Shown: positions 12,401 through 24,400 of the stretch, in pieces
Position numbering within the stretch: the stretch's first letter is position 1
Layout of the letters: each line of letters starts with the position of its first letter
NCBI GenBank assembly: GCA_022316685.1
Contig: JAKJHU010000066.1
Coordinates: forward strand, 930,001 to 994,000
Length of the DNA stretch: 64,000 nt
DNA from: Progne subis subis
Taxonomy: Eukaryota; Chordata; Aves; Passeriformes; Hirundinidae
Direction: 5' to 3'
Notes under the pieces: model-generated
What the model was told of the DNA's origin: nothing
Databases searched by the model: none
The model's input: only the letters and a program-made list of their open reading frames with translations
Position numbers and translations under genes: made by a program

Positions 12401-15400
12401 TTTGTAAAATGCAAAGCTGTATTAATTTTAGTTATTCCTTAACTTAAAACAGTGAAGTGTGCTCTGAGGTTACTGTGCCCTTGTGCAGTATTATTGAGTA
12501 GTTTGGGTGGGATTTTTCTGCCAGTCTTTCATAACATCCTGTTCTTCTGAAGCCTAAATTTAGGGTCTGTAGGCTGTTGTTATAAGAATTCTAAAATGAG
12601 ATTAATGTTTTGAATATTAGAATGGTTTGGATTGGATGGGACCTTAAAGATCATCTGATTAAAGATCATCCAGCTCCCTGTCTTGGACAGGGACACCTTT
12701 CCTCCTTGAACTGATTGCTCAGAGCTCCATCCCACCTGGCCTTGAGCTCTTCCAGGGATGGGGCATCCACAGCTTCTTTGGGCAAGCTGTGCCAGAGCCT
12801 TGCCAATCCTAACATCTGATCAGTGAAATCCATTTGCATTTATTCCATAAAGAATTTAGAACACTGGCATAGTGTCCAGTCTGGTAGATATAACTTAATG
12901 TTTTCTGCAGCAGAAAAAGATGTTTAACAAAGCTTTGCTTTTCTCTAAATACATACCAGATGCTTCTGTCAGATTTCTCTCATCACCATATTGAAATGGC
13001 ATGTACCTTGCTGGAAACCTGTGGCAGATTCCTCTTCAGATCGCCAGAATCTCACTTAAGAACCAGCGTTCTTTTGGTAAGAGAAGACTTGTTGTCTTAA
13101 GGGGAGGGTGTCATGTTCTGGCTTAAAGCAATTACCTCTTTTTGAAACTATTCTTGAGAACTTCAGTTGACCTAAAATCCTCTTCACTACTTGAAAGAAA
13201 ATGTAAAAAAAAAAAATTCAATTTCTGAAGTAAAAACCTATTGCTTTTGAACTACTAGTAATTCAGAGACAGGGCAAACCCAGGGGATGAGGTTGAAAGA
13301 ATATTGTAGATGTACCTGAACATGGCCTGAAATAGTCTTTGAGGGGAAAAATAGTGGTGAATGGAATCAGACATGATTTCAACTGGAAGTGAAGACATTT
13401 GTGCAAGAGGTGGTTTCTATGTCCTGTATAATGATCCGGGGTTCTAAATGTGAAAACGTGGAAAAAAGCTTACGAAGACACTAACAGAAGCAGTTTTAGA
13501 AACAGAGGTTGGGAATTAAAATAAGATTAGAATTGGGATCTGTAAGTCTGGAGGAGTACTGGCAAATACTTATAAATAACAAGAACTGCATTTAAAATAA
13601 CAACTGAATAATACATTTACTGACTTGGGAGACAATACTAAAACCCTGTGTCCAGGGCAAGAAAATAAGTCAGACATGGTTGAAGAAGACCTTCAAAGAT
13701 AGATTCACTTTCTTTTAAGCCAGTAGTCTCTCTTCTCGTGCTCTAGTTAATGGAGAAGCGCTTGCATACTTGGATATATTGTTGTACAATTTCTGTCCAC
13801 AAAATACTGTTTTTTTCTGAACCTCTGAATGTCAGAACATCTGTTGAGGTGGTACAGTCATGAGAGGAAAGAGATGGACAAATTAACTGCTAGTTCTTGG
13901 CTCAGGCTTTTTGCTCCAGTGTACTTAGTATCTTGAAAGGTTTGAATCTCAATTTTCTAAGGGTTTGCCAGCTGATGTGTTGTATTGTGAAATATATTCC
14001 TTTCCATAATCAAGTATTTTTCCCTTGAAAACCCTGTTCCATTATCTTTAAAAGACATTTCACCCCTTGCTATCATTTTTGGGTAGTTAATAAAATTTTT
14101 AGAAGTAAGGAAAAATTAAATACTTATACCAGAGCTGGTTTTTGTAACTGACTGCTTCTTGTGTTATGCACTAAAAAATGCTGACTGTTAGCTGGATTGC
14201 TGGAATCTGCTGGATGAATGCTAAACATGGCTTAACTGTGAAGTGCAAGACAAACCACAAACCCTGTTTGAATTACTGAGGCTTAAAACCTCACAAGGTT
14301 TTGGATAAGTGATCTTTTCTTACGCATTTAAGAACCAGAAGGTGGAAGATGGCAAATAAATTTGGAATATCTGTTTATTAAGATGTAAAATAGGCAGAAT
14401 AGATTTATATCCTGTATCCATCTTAATAGCTGTATCTTCTAAGATTCCCCTAAAAAAACTACAGAGATTAATTTTGACAGAAATACTCTTATACAAATTG
14501 GATCACAGCCTTATGGTACAAGTTAGCGTGAGCTGTGGAAAAGATTTTTCCCAAAGTAAGCTGATGATAATCTTGTGGTAAAAATCTAAGGAATTGTAAA
14601 GCTGATCTACTCTTATGGGTAGAATTAAGGCCTGTTGATCCTCTAAATAATTATTGGTCCAAATCTTTACTGCTGACGATGTATTTTGTAATAAGATTCC
14701 AGACAGGCTGCGTGTCTCCTATTAAGGACCAATGGTGCTTTGTCCTGGTGTGAAAGAAAGTCATAGTTAAGAATGGATTTTAAAAGTAATTAAGGAGAAA
14801 TTACTTACTGAGAAGTAAAGTGTTCTATTAAGGGCATCACAAATTTAGTGGCACAAAGTAACTTTTTCTAGAGGAACCTTTACTGATCATATCCTGGTTT
14901 TGTGGGACTACTTCATGTTTTGCAAATTATTTAGAGATTCTTTTATTAGGACAATATTTACTTCTTGGCAAATCTTTCAAATTCAGTGTCCTGTATGTAA
15001 TTTAAAATACTAATGTAAAACTAGATTGGCTTTAGGTTTGATCAGTTGATAAATGAATTATTTGAATTGGAGCTCTGAAAGGAAGATCAGCTTCATCTTG
15101 ATCTATGTTTCTGTAACATAAGCAAGTTAAAGTGTCAAATTCTTGTATTATGCTGTCGTGGTCTTGCTGAAAGAATATTTGAAATTCTGGTATTAAAAGC
15201 TTCCTGATGGATTTTTAATCATTTACCTTTGACAGTTGTCTTAAGCTTTTGGGCCAGTATATTTATCACTTGTGTTGATAAATATACAGAACTTAAGCTA
15301 CACAGTGACTTCCTTCTTAGTGTGACTTTTACTGGTGGTGTTGAAACTGTGGGAGATATTATTTCTACCGGCAGAGGCTGTGGCAAAATAAATGCACTTT

Positions 15401-18400
15401 ATATAGAACTGTGTTAATTCACTGTTACAATAATGTGCTTCCAGGAAATGAAAATTTTCCATTTTGAACTGTCAGAACAAGTAGCAGGGCAGAGCAGATA
15501 CTCAAGGGAAGGAGGACCTGAACAGTTTCAGTATCTTGCTATAATTTGATGTTTAAATGTCAGCCATGCTGAAATGCTTTCTGAAATTGGAATTCTCATG
15601 ATGCTTGGTTTTGATTAGTTACTTCTTTCTTTTTTTTTATTCCCTAATGGTCACCAGATTTTCTCTTGAATTGCTTCTGCAATATATGCTACATGCAGAG
15701 AGATTTTGCTACTCACCAAGAAGAGAAACCCAAACAGTTTTAATATTTTAACATGGATACTTCAGTGTTGTTTGTGGTCTGTTTTTATCAAAGGAAAGAC
15801 AGAAACCTAATCTTCAAATGTAATGCTTTACCTGTGTAGTTCTTCATTTTAACTTAGTAAAACCAGGACCCAAAGTAGCTGATGAGCTTAAAGCGCTTTG
15901 GATGGCTGGTCTTGTTTTTTTCTTTGGAATTGCATCAAGGTTTTTGTTACTACAGACAGTGTAGTATTAAGATTTCTCTTTCCTGCATGTCTGTTTGATG
16001 TCTTAACTGAAAAAAGACTGAAACAGTTTCTTGAAATGCTGAAGATTTTTAATAAGTAGAGATTGACTAATACAGTCCACTTACAGTTAGAACACACACT
16101 CAGGACTACTCAAAACCCAGTAAATTACAGTGATGTTGAGACTCCAGGTATTGTCTCTTCTGGGAAGAAACATTTTAATTATAAACTATAATTTACAGTA
16201 TAATGTACAACTTTTTATAACAGGAAAATACACAAATTATGTAGATTTAGGGGGTTTAAATGTTATTTGCAAGCCCTTCTGCCATTTTCTCTGTTCTGCT
16301 TCACTTTGACCCACTGCATTTTTCAGTTTATAATATAGCTACTTAAAGACATGATCAATGTCTTTAAGGCAGCAAAGGTGTGTTTTCTCTTGATCTATCT
16401 AGAAAAAGTGAAAAATTTACCAAGGTAGCATTAACATATATGACATGGTAAAGTTTGGGAATTTTGTACTCCTGAGTGTTTTTTTCCCCCACATAAAACA
16501 ATTGATGTACTCATCAGTTGTTAAGTGCTGTGCATCTGTGAGGTGCCGGTAGGAAAATGTGCTGCTGCTGACAGAAATTTCCCATTTGGAAAGGAGCAGT
16601 CTCACAGGGAATCAAAGGAAAGACCATTCGTGTCGTGGAAAAGGTTAAGAATGAAGTGCCTCAGGGTTGGTGTAAAATAGAGACCTTCCTGGTGATAGAT
16701 GACTAAAATCCAGGAAGAAAATGACATTATTTGTTGAGTTACTATGTTACACAGAGCTACTCTTCCTCATTGAATAAGCAGCTGAAGCTCGGGGTTAAGG
16801 AGCTGTTTGAGTACATTGACATTTCAGTTGAACTGAATCACTGCCTTGTAAAAGAAATTTTAAATTATTCAGGTTTAGTGGAAAGGCCACCAGCATGAAA
16901 AATAGTGCTTTCTCACCAGTAATCAGAGGAGGTTTAAACTCTTGGCTGGTTTACTGGACTGCCTGAATGGATATACTAACGTTTGTGAGGGGACAAAAAC
17001 AAAACTTGCCTATTATTTTGTTTATCTGTTTGAAGTTTTAAATTACTGTGTAGCCAGCCTCTAGTAAATAATGAAATTTAAACAAGTGCACCATGGAGTG
17101 ATTTAGAATATATAGGATCATATGATGTACATCTAAAATTCATGCAACTTGCAGAATTAAACCTATATACTTATAAATAGAGATGCATATTAAAAAGTAT
17201 TTAATAATGGAATTAAGCTCATCCTCAACTGTAAAAGTCTGCAAATTAGATCTGCTATTTTAGTTCTTGTACAGAATTCTTAGATAAAAGAAATGTTTAA
17301 GCCCCACAAAATAAACTTCAATTTACATATCGAAAATGAAGTATGGAGAAAAGATTGTATTAAGTGAGGAAACTCACGACAGTCTTGACAAATAAGCACA
17401 GTAATTAGTGTTGACTCTTACATGTCTGATTTTGCCCAAAACATTATTTTATGGTAGATACTGTTTTTCTTACAGTCAAATCTACTTGAATAAACAGCAG
17501 CAATGGAGCATGGAATAAGGAAAATTCTGTTGTCTAAATCTTTGGAAATTTATATGAAACTGTCAAAAACTCTCTGGAGTTACATGATGATCTAAAAAGT
17601 AGATTTCCATCCTTATGATGGTTCACTGTATTTGTGCCAAGACATCAGTATTTCAGCTACTTCAGTTAAATAAAATCTAGTTAAATAATGTTTTAAATAG
17701 AGTTCCTAGTAGTGTTATGAACCATTTATCTGAACAGTAGCATTAAGATTTTGAGTTAAATCTTAAATACTTTTCTGAAACCCTTTTTTCCCCACAGATG
17801 AACCATTTTAAAAATAGGGATCATACAGAAAAATGACCATGGGAAGAGCAACACAGGGCAATATATATGTACATTGTCTTTTTTTCTCTCTACCCAAGCT
17901 TTTAACTTACTCTTCTGCAGCCTTTCATATTTACTGTATCCCAAATGTAACTCTAAAAGCCTTTGGCTTGAAAATGTGGTATGTCAGCATCTCTAACTGG
18001 TCATTTGCATTTGTTTCCAGGAACAAATGATGAGGAAAAAACAAGCAATGCATCTTGATGCACGCTATGTTACAATGGTAGAAAATGCCTATTACTACTG
18101 TAATCCCCCTCCAGCTGAAAAAACTGTGAAGAAAAAACGTCCTCCTTTGCAAGAATATATCCGTAAGCTTCTTTACAAGGATCTCTCCAAGGTCACCACA
18201 GAGAAGGTAAATCCTTTCAAAATCTTTAATCCAGTTTTTACTGAAAGTGGAGTAGTAGTAACTTTGGAAAAGGTTTGGGGGGAGCTGTGGTTTTTTCAAT
18301 TGCAAGGAAGAGGGATCATTTTTGTATCCATGAATAAAGTGCTTTAATTTCTTTTATTGGAACACATAGAAGCTCCAGTTGTTGTGGACCTGTGTTCTCA

Positions 18401-21400
18401 ACAGCATCAAATGCTGAACAAAGGGAGAGTGAGATGGGAATCATTGTGTTCTGTACATTACATTGGGAGAGTAAGGGACAAAAGGCTTCGGTTAAATACA
18501 GACTGTTAAGAGCAAGGAAATTGTGGAACAGCTTTGGACAGCTTGATCAGTAGCTCAAGGACAGCAGTTGGGTTATGTCCATAAAGTCTTCCATAGCCCC
18601 TGCAGGTCTGGTGGATGCCTGGAAGGGAGAACGAGGTTGTTTGCAGGTGCTTACAGGGATTTCATCCTAACCAGGAGAGAGGGGGGATGACAGGGAGCAT
18701 CTTGATATTTTACCTGCTAAAATGTGAAGCTTGTCTTAAAATTTGGTTTAGGTGCTGAGACAGATGCGCAAGCTGCCTTGGCAGGATGCAGAAGTTAAGG
18801 ACTATGTTATATGCTGTATGATCAACATCTGGAATGTGAAATATAATAGTATTCACTGTGTAGCCAACCTCTTAGCAGGGTTGGTCCTTTACCAGGAAGA
18901 CGTCGGAATTCATGTTGTGGATGGAGTGCTAGAGGATATTCGACTAGGAATGGAGGTAAACAATCAGTATTATTGCTAAGCTTATGTTGAAAGGAAAACT
19001 AAAATAATTGTGCTTAAAGAAAGGAATCCCTGGATTCTGTGGGGTTTTTTTGTTTGTTTGTTTGGTTTTGTTTTTGTTTTTTGTTTTTTGGTTTTTTTTG
19101 TCTAATGGCTTCTCTACCTGTTACTTGCTTTGTATAGGTTTATTTAAATTAATAGAATAACTGCACCAAAAAAGAAACCCAAGAAAACCAAACTAACAAC
19201 ATTACATAAGTCAATTGTTTTGCCTTTCGTATTATAGCGAGGCCATAGAATTTATTCTTTTGACAGTGTAGACAGATTTATACAACTTTAAGTAACTTTG
19301 GAGACCAGTCCATATTTTAAAAGCTGTTGTAATTACAAGGACTCTCTGGGTGATGAAAAGGCATCATAGATTTAAGATGGAGTGTATGCTAAATGTATTG
19401 GAACTAAAATACTTGCTGACCACCTTTCATAACTACTTTTTAATGTTTACTTTTGTGTAATGTATGTAGCCATAAATAGCCATCTTTTATTATAAGCAAT
19501 TATAATTATTATAAGCAAATATAATTATTATAAGCAATTATAAGCTTTTTTATACACTTTTTTCCTTTGTTGGAGGAAAAAAGTCTGGCTTGGGTTTTTA
19601 AATGTTCTGTTGTGCCTACACGATGGAGTGAAATTTCTTGTTCATTTTTGATAAAGGTTAATCAACCAAAGTTCAACCAACGGCGGATCAGCAGTGCCAA
19701 GTTTTTGGGGGAGCTTTACAATTACCGAATGGTGGAGTCAGCTGTAATATTTAGAACTCTGTATTCCTTCATCTCCTTTGGTGTGAACTCTGATGGCAGT
19801 CCTAGTCCACTGGACCCCCCAGAACATCTTTTCAGGATCAGACTCGTCTGTACTATCCTTGATACCTGTGGGCAGTATTTTGACAGAGGATCCAGCAAGC
19901 GAAAACTTGATTGCTTCCTTGTATATTTTCAGGTATTCTAAATTTTATGCAGAACTCTAAAGTTCTTTAACAAGCTAATATAAGTCAGTCTGGTACGTAT
20001 TTCTCTCACTGTGTGCTTTGTAGAATCTTGTCTGCCTGGTTGCGGTTTTAGTTTCAAGTGATAGGTTATGTTGAGTGATGCTATAGGTTTTGTTGAGTTA
20101 TGCTTAAAATGATCAGGAGTGTGCTCATTGCTCACACTGGGGTTTGCTGAACTTGAAGAGATTATTTAGGCTACTGTCCTCAGCTAATGGTTTTTGTAGA
20201 GAAAGAGGAGTCAGGTACTTCTCAGGCATGCACAGTGAAAGGATGAGAGGTAATGGGCAAAAATTGCAGCAAATAAAGTCCTGACACAATTAATGTAATG
20301 AAGTGGAGAAAAGATTTCATAATGAGTGTTTAACACTGAAATGAGGAATTCCACATTGTGGAATTCATGCTAAAGCTTGCTAGATTTAATTTCTTTTTCT
20401 TTCTGCTTTTCTCTATAATTTATACTAAAACAAGGGTATTAAAAATTAAAATTAAGGTGATAACTTATTTCAAATGTTAAGGATAAAAATCACTCATATG
20501 CATCCAAGATGTAAAATGATGTTTTGAAGTATAGAACGTCAGAATGGTTTGGGTTGGAAGGGACCTCAAGGATCACCTTGTTCAAACCCCCTTCCATGGG
20601 CAGGGACACCTCCCACTGGACCAGACTGCTCACATTATGATATGGTCTGATTTTTAAATGCAAAAATCAGTCATCATGTATCTGTTACACCTAGTAATTT
20701 CAGCAAGCCTTCCTCTTGAGCATGTCATCTTTTAAGTAAGATTCTGTTACTCATACTTAATTTTCAGGTGCAGTTTTTGTAGCACTTTAATTCTCAGGTT
20801 CTACTGTTGGGTTCACTTAAAATCAGCTTTTATTTTTTACAATGTCACTGTAAGAGTATATGTGAATTTGTTGTAAAGCAAACTGGATAAGGCACTTGAA
20901 GCTGGCTGCAGTCCAAAGATTTTTTTAATGATGTTTCCTTCCTTTCCCCATTATATGGAAATTCATTTTCTTGAAAATACCTGGGGGAAGGAATCAAAAA
21001 CTGGCTGGTTGTTATGTGGTCATCTCTTGTAGAAGGAGTTTACCCTGACAAGGCACTTTCTTGTCATGGCTTTTTGGTTCAGTCTTCATACTTGTAACAG
21101 TAGTTATAATTCTTAATATTTGTGATAGCCAGTGTTATCAAACAAGTTTTAGTGATATCAAACTATCTGATAATTGTATAAAATAGGAGAGCAGCAACAT
21201 GAAAGCTTTTGCATTTTTTACTGTACAAAGATAGCGTTTTAAACTTCATGACTTAAATGGTTTATAAAGATCAATGTGCATATGATTGATTTCAATATTT
21301 GGTATTCTAGCGCTATGTGTGGTGGAAGAAAAGTCTGGATGTTTGGACAAAAGACCACCCTTTTCCTATAGACATAGACTACATGATCAGTGATACACTG

Positions 21401-24400
21401 GAACTGCTGAGACCAAAGATAAAGCTCTGCAATTCTCTGGAAGAAGCTGTCAGACAGGTGCAAGACTTGGAACGAGAATTCTTAATAAAATTGGGTAAGG
21501 AAATGTGCAAGGGAAGTTAGGTGTTCCTGTAGTTCTTAAAATTGTCTCTTTCTGATGGGAATAGGTAGCTGTTGTTACTGTTATGATCATTATGATAGAG
21601 ATATTTTTGTAACCTTTTTGATGTTTCTGATCATCATAGATACCATACAGAATCTCCATAACTCTAAAATTGGAAATGCTGTAAAAAATAGTCAGTATGA
21701 ATACTTTTATATAATAATATTTAGAAGGAAGCTGTGTGTGTATTAATTTATGGAGTCACATGGTGCAAGTGATGAGGAAGAAAATCATTAATTTAATCAG
21801 AAAAATGTAGGAATCATACTAAAATCAGGAGAAAACAGTTGGGCCGGCAGCACAGCTCAGTTGAAAATACACTGATTAGTGAGTGTCTAAAACTGTTATC
21901 ATCATATTAACCTTTAAATCTCTTGTACATATCCGTTCTTAGAAGATGTTGGATACTACTGTGCTCATTACTTGTTAAATTAAGTTGTTTTCTAATCTTC
22001 CATCCTTATTTGAAAACGAGCTTGTTCATTAAAAGGTTTTATATGTAAATTTTACACTTTTTAAGTGTTAATTAGAGCACGTCACCTACTTGGACACGTT
22101 CAATTTTTAAGAATAATCCTTGAATTCAGGTGGATGAATATGTCTAATAGCCACATAAAAGGTTGCAGCTTCTGTTTTAGAAGGATTTTTTTTTTTTTTT
22201 AATATGCTGTTTATTTAATTCACATGCCTTGAAATTTCCTACATAGTAACTGAAAAGAAGATTAGAATTCCCCTGTGGTCTGATCTGTACTCATGGTTTT
22301 CATGCTCTCAAAATGATAACTAGGAAGAAATATACAACGAGTTATATAAACTGGAATATTCTTTGGAAAGGTACTCAGCACTTCCTTCCTACAAATAACA
22401 GGAGCTTCAGAAAACTTTGCACTGATGTCTGACCCTACGTGCAGTTGGTGTAATGCTAAAAAAGGAATGACAACCTGAATAGTGACTCTCTTGACTCCTC
22501 AGTAAATTCCTAGAAAAATCAGTGTCCTACAAGTCTGACATCAGCAGTCCGCTGAAGGATGAAGTGGCTTTGTAAATTAGGAAAAGAAAAAAAAAAAAAA
22601 ATTAGAATGTATGAGAACAATAGTGTGTGCTGGAAGTTCAGGTGGATTGGTTGCCTTAAGTATTGCAATAGTCATTCTCTAAAAACAGATCCTAATTTTT
22701 TTTCCTGAATCACAACCATGCTCAATTCTTAAACATTCTGATTGAAATCCATATCTAAGACTAAACTGGACACTGAAACACTGGAAAAAGCTAAAACGAA
22801 TTTTTCACTTCTGTGGAAATGGTACAGATAATGGTATTAGATTGAAGGATGCCTTACTGAAAAAAAGGAGATATCTATGTTTGATATTTTACACACAGAG
22901 TAAACTAAAACATCTTGAAGGACAGAAGGCAAGCAGGTCAGCAAGAGAAACTGCAAGATGAACTAAACACAGAATTGTCAGACCTGTCTGCAGGGAGGAT
23001 GAGCACACCATATAGTACTTCTGGAAGAGACTTGGCTTTCCCAGGGATTTCATCTAGGCACCTACATCCTCATAGGTTCAAGTACAGCCTCAGAGCATTA
23101 GGAGAGTCATAAAGGTTTATTACAGCCTGAGAAAATTGTTGTTTCAAAACTGTAATTTGATAGGAGAGGGAAGTGCTGCAGCAAAGACTGCAGGGGCTTC
23201 ATGTCTGGTTTTGTGCAGTTTCTGTAGTTTGGTACTAAGATTTTGTTGTGTGTTTCAGTAGGGTCCACATTTAGTTTGAGGATGTTTTGAGGCAGTTTGC
23301 ACAGCTTCTTCTGTCCTCTGGGAGGTTTTAAACATTCTCTCTATTGTTTTCCTCTGTTTCTGACAGGACATTTTTACCCTTTATGTCTAAGTTAACTATA
23401 TAGGAAATGTTTCATTCAGAAGTCAATTATTATGACCAGTGGGAAATTTTAGTGCTCAATAAAAATGGACTTTTGAAGTGACCTTCCACACCGAGTGGTT
23501 ATATGTGTTCTAATGTTCTAAATCCTTCTTTTTTTCCAAATTTCAGGAATTGTGAATGACAAAGACTCCAAGGATTCCATTACGGAAGGAGAGAATCTGG
23601 AAGAGGATGAAGAAGAGGAAGAAGGTGGAGCAGAGACAGAGGAACAATCTGGAAATGAAAGTGAAGTAAATGAGCCAGAAGAAGAGGTGAACTTAATCAT
23701 TTACCTTGTCTCATGTAAAAGAAGTGATTTTCATTGCTTGTTGCTTTCTGAAGCCCTTCTAAGCCAGAGTTAGCAGGTGAAATCTGGGTGTGCACAGCCC
23801 AGTCAGTGCTGTGAGGATATTCCCATCCCAGTTCCATGTATGTGGAAAATTGAGTGTCTGGGGCTTATTCCTTATTTTGGCACAAACTTGAACCTGACAG
23901 CTTTGCTCAGGGTATGTACTGCTTCTCAACAAGAAGATACCTTCAGCTTTTGGCATGAAAAAAACCTCACTTTCAGATGACTTTATCTGTTGCAGAAGCA
24001 AATGTATTGACTGAATCTCAAAGCAGCCATTAGGAAAAATAACAGGTGTTCAGGCTATACCTATGCAATATGAATAAATAAAAGATTTATGGAGCATAAA
24101 AACCTTCCTTGTTTACTGTGCTAATAATATTTTCAATCAAAAATGGTGGAGCCAATAAAAAAACCCACAAGTATGTAGAAATTCTGACTTGTCACCATGA
24201 CACAGCAAAGTTGACGTGATAATGGTATTGTTACAAGAAAATGAGTTCATCAAGGAAATAGAGAACAGTGTTTTTCCATATGCTTGGGCTGGTTGATTTA
24301 CTAATAAGCTTTCTTTCAATAGATGTCTCTCAGCATTAAAGGTGCTAAAGTTTGGCTGGGTTTGTGCCTCTACCCATAAATTAGTATCAATAGAATCAGA

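Larger units (their letters stand above)
10411..12959 (+). other. UPF2: UPF2 introns between window exons 6 and 8
   Basis: The introns are 10411-11590 and 11705-12959. The second contains a CR1 fragment at about 12616-12812. Nothing else stands out. Confidence 0.75.
13077..18020 (+). other. UPF2: 4.9-kb UPF2 intron
   Basis: This AT-rich intron lies between exons 8 and 9. It has two perfect short inverted repeats (15257-15287 and 16342-16368). No transposon or RNA gene was recognised. Confidence 0.75.
18207..21310 (+). other. UPF2: UPF2 introns between window exons 9 and 12
   Basis: The introns are 18207-18751, 18956-19656 and 19933-21310. The second holds a T/G-rich string at about 19042-19101 and an AT tandem repeat close to the acceptor of exon 11. 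The third holds a CR1 fragment and a near-perfect palindrome. Confidence 0.75.
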
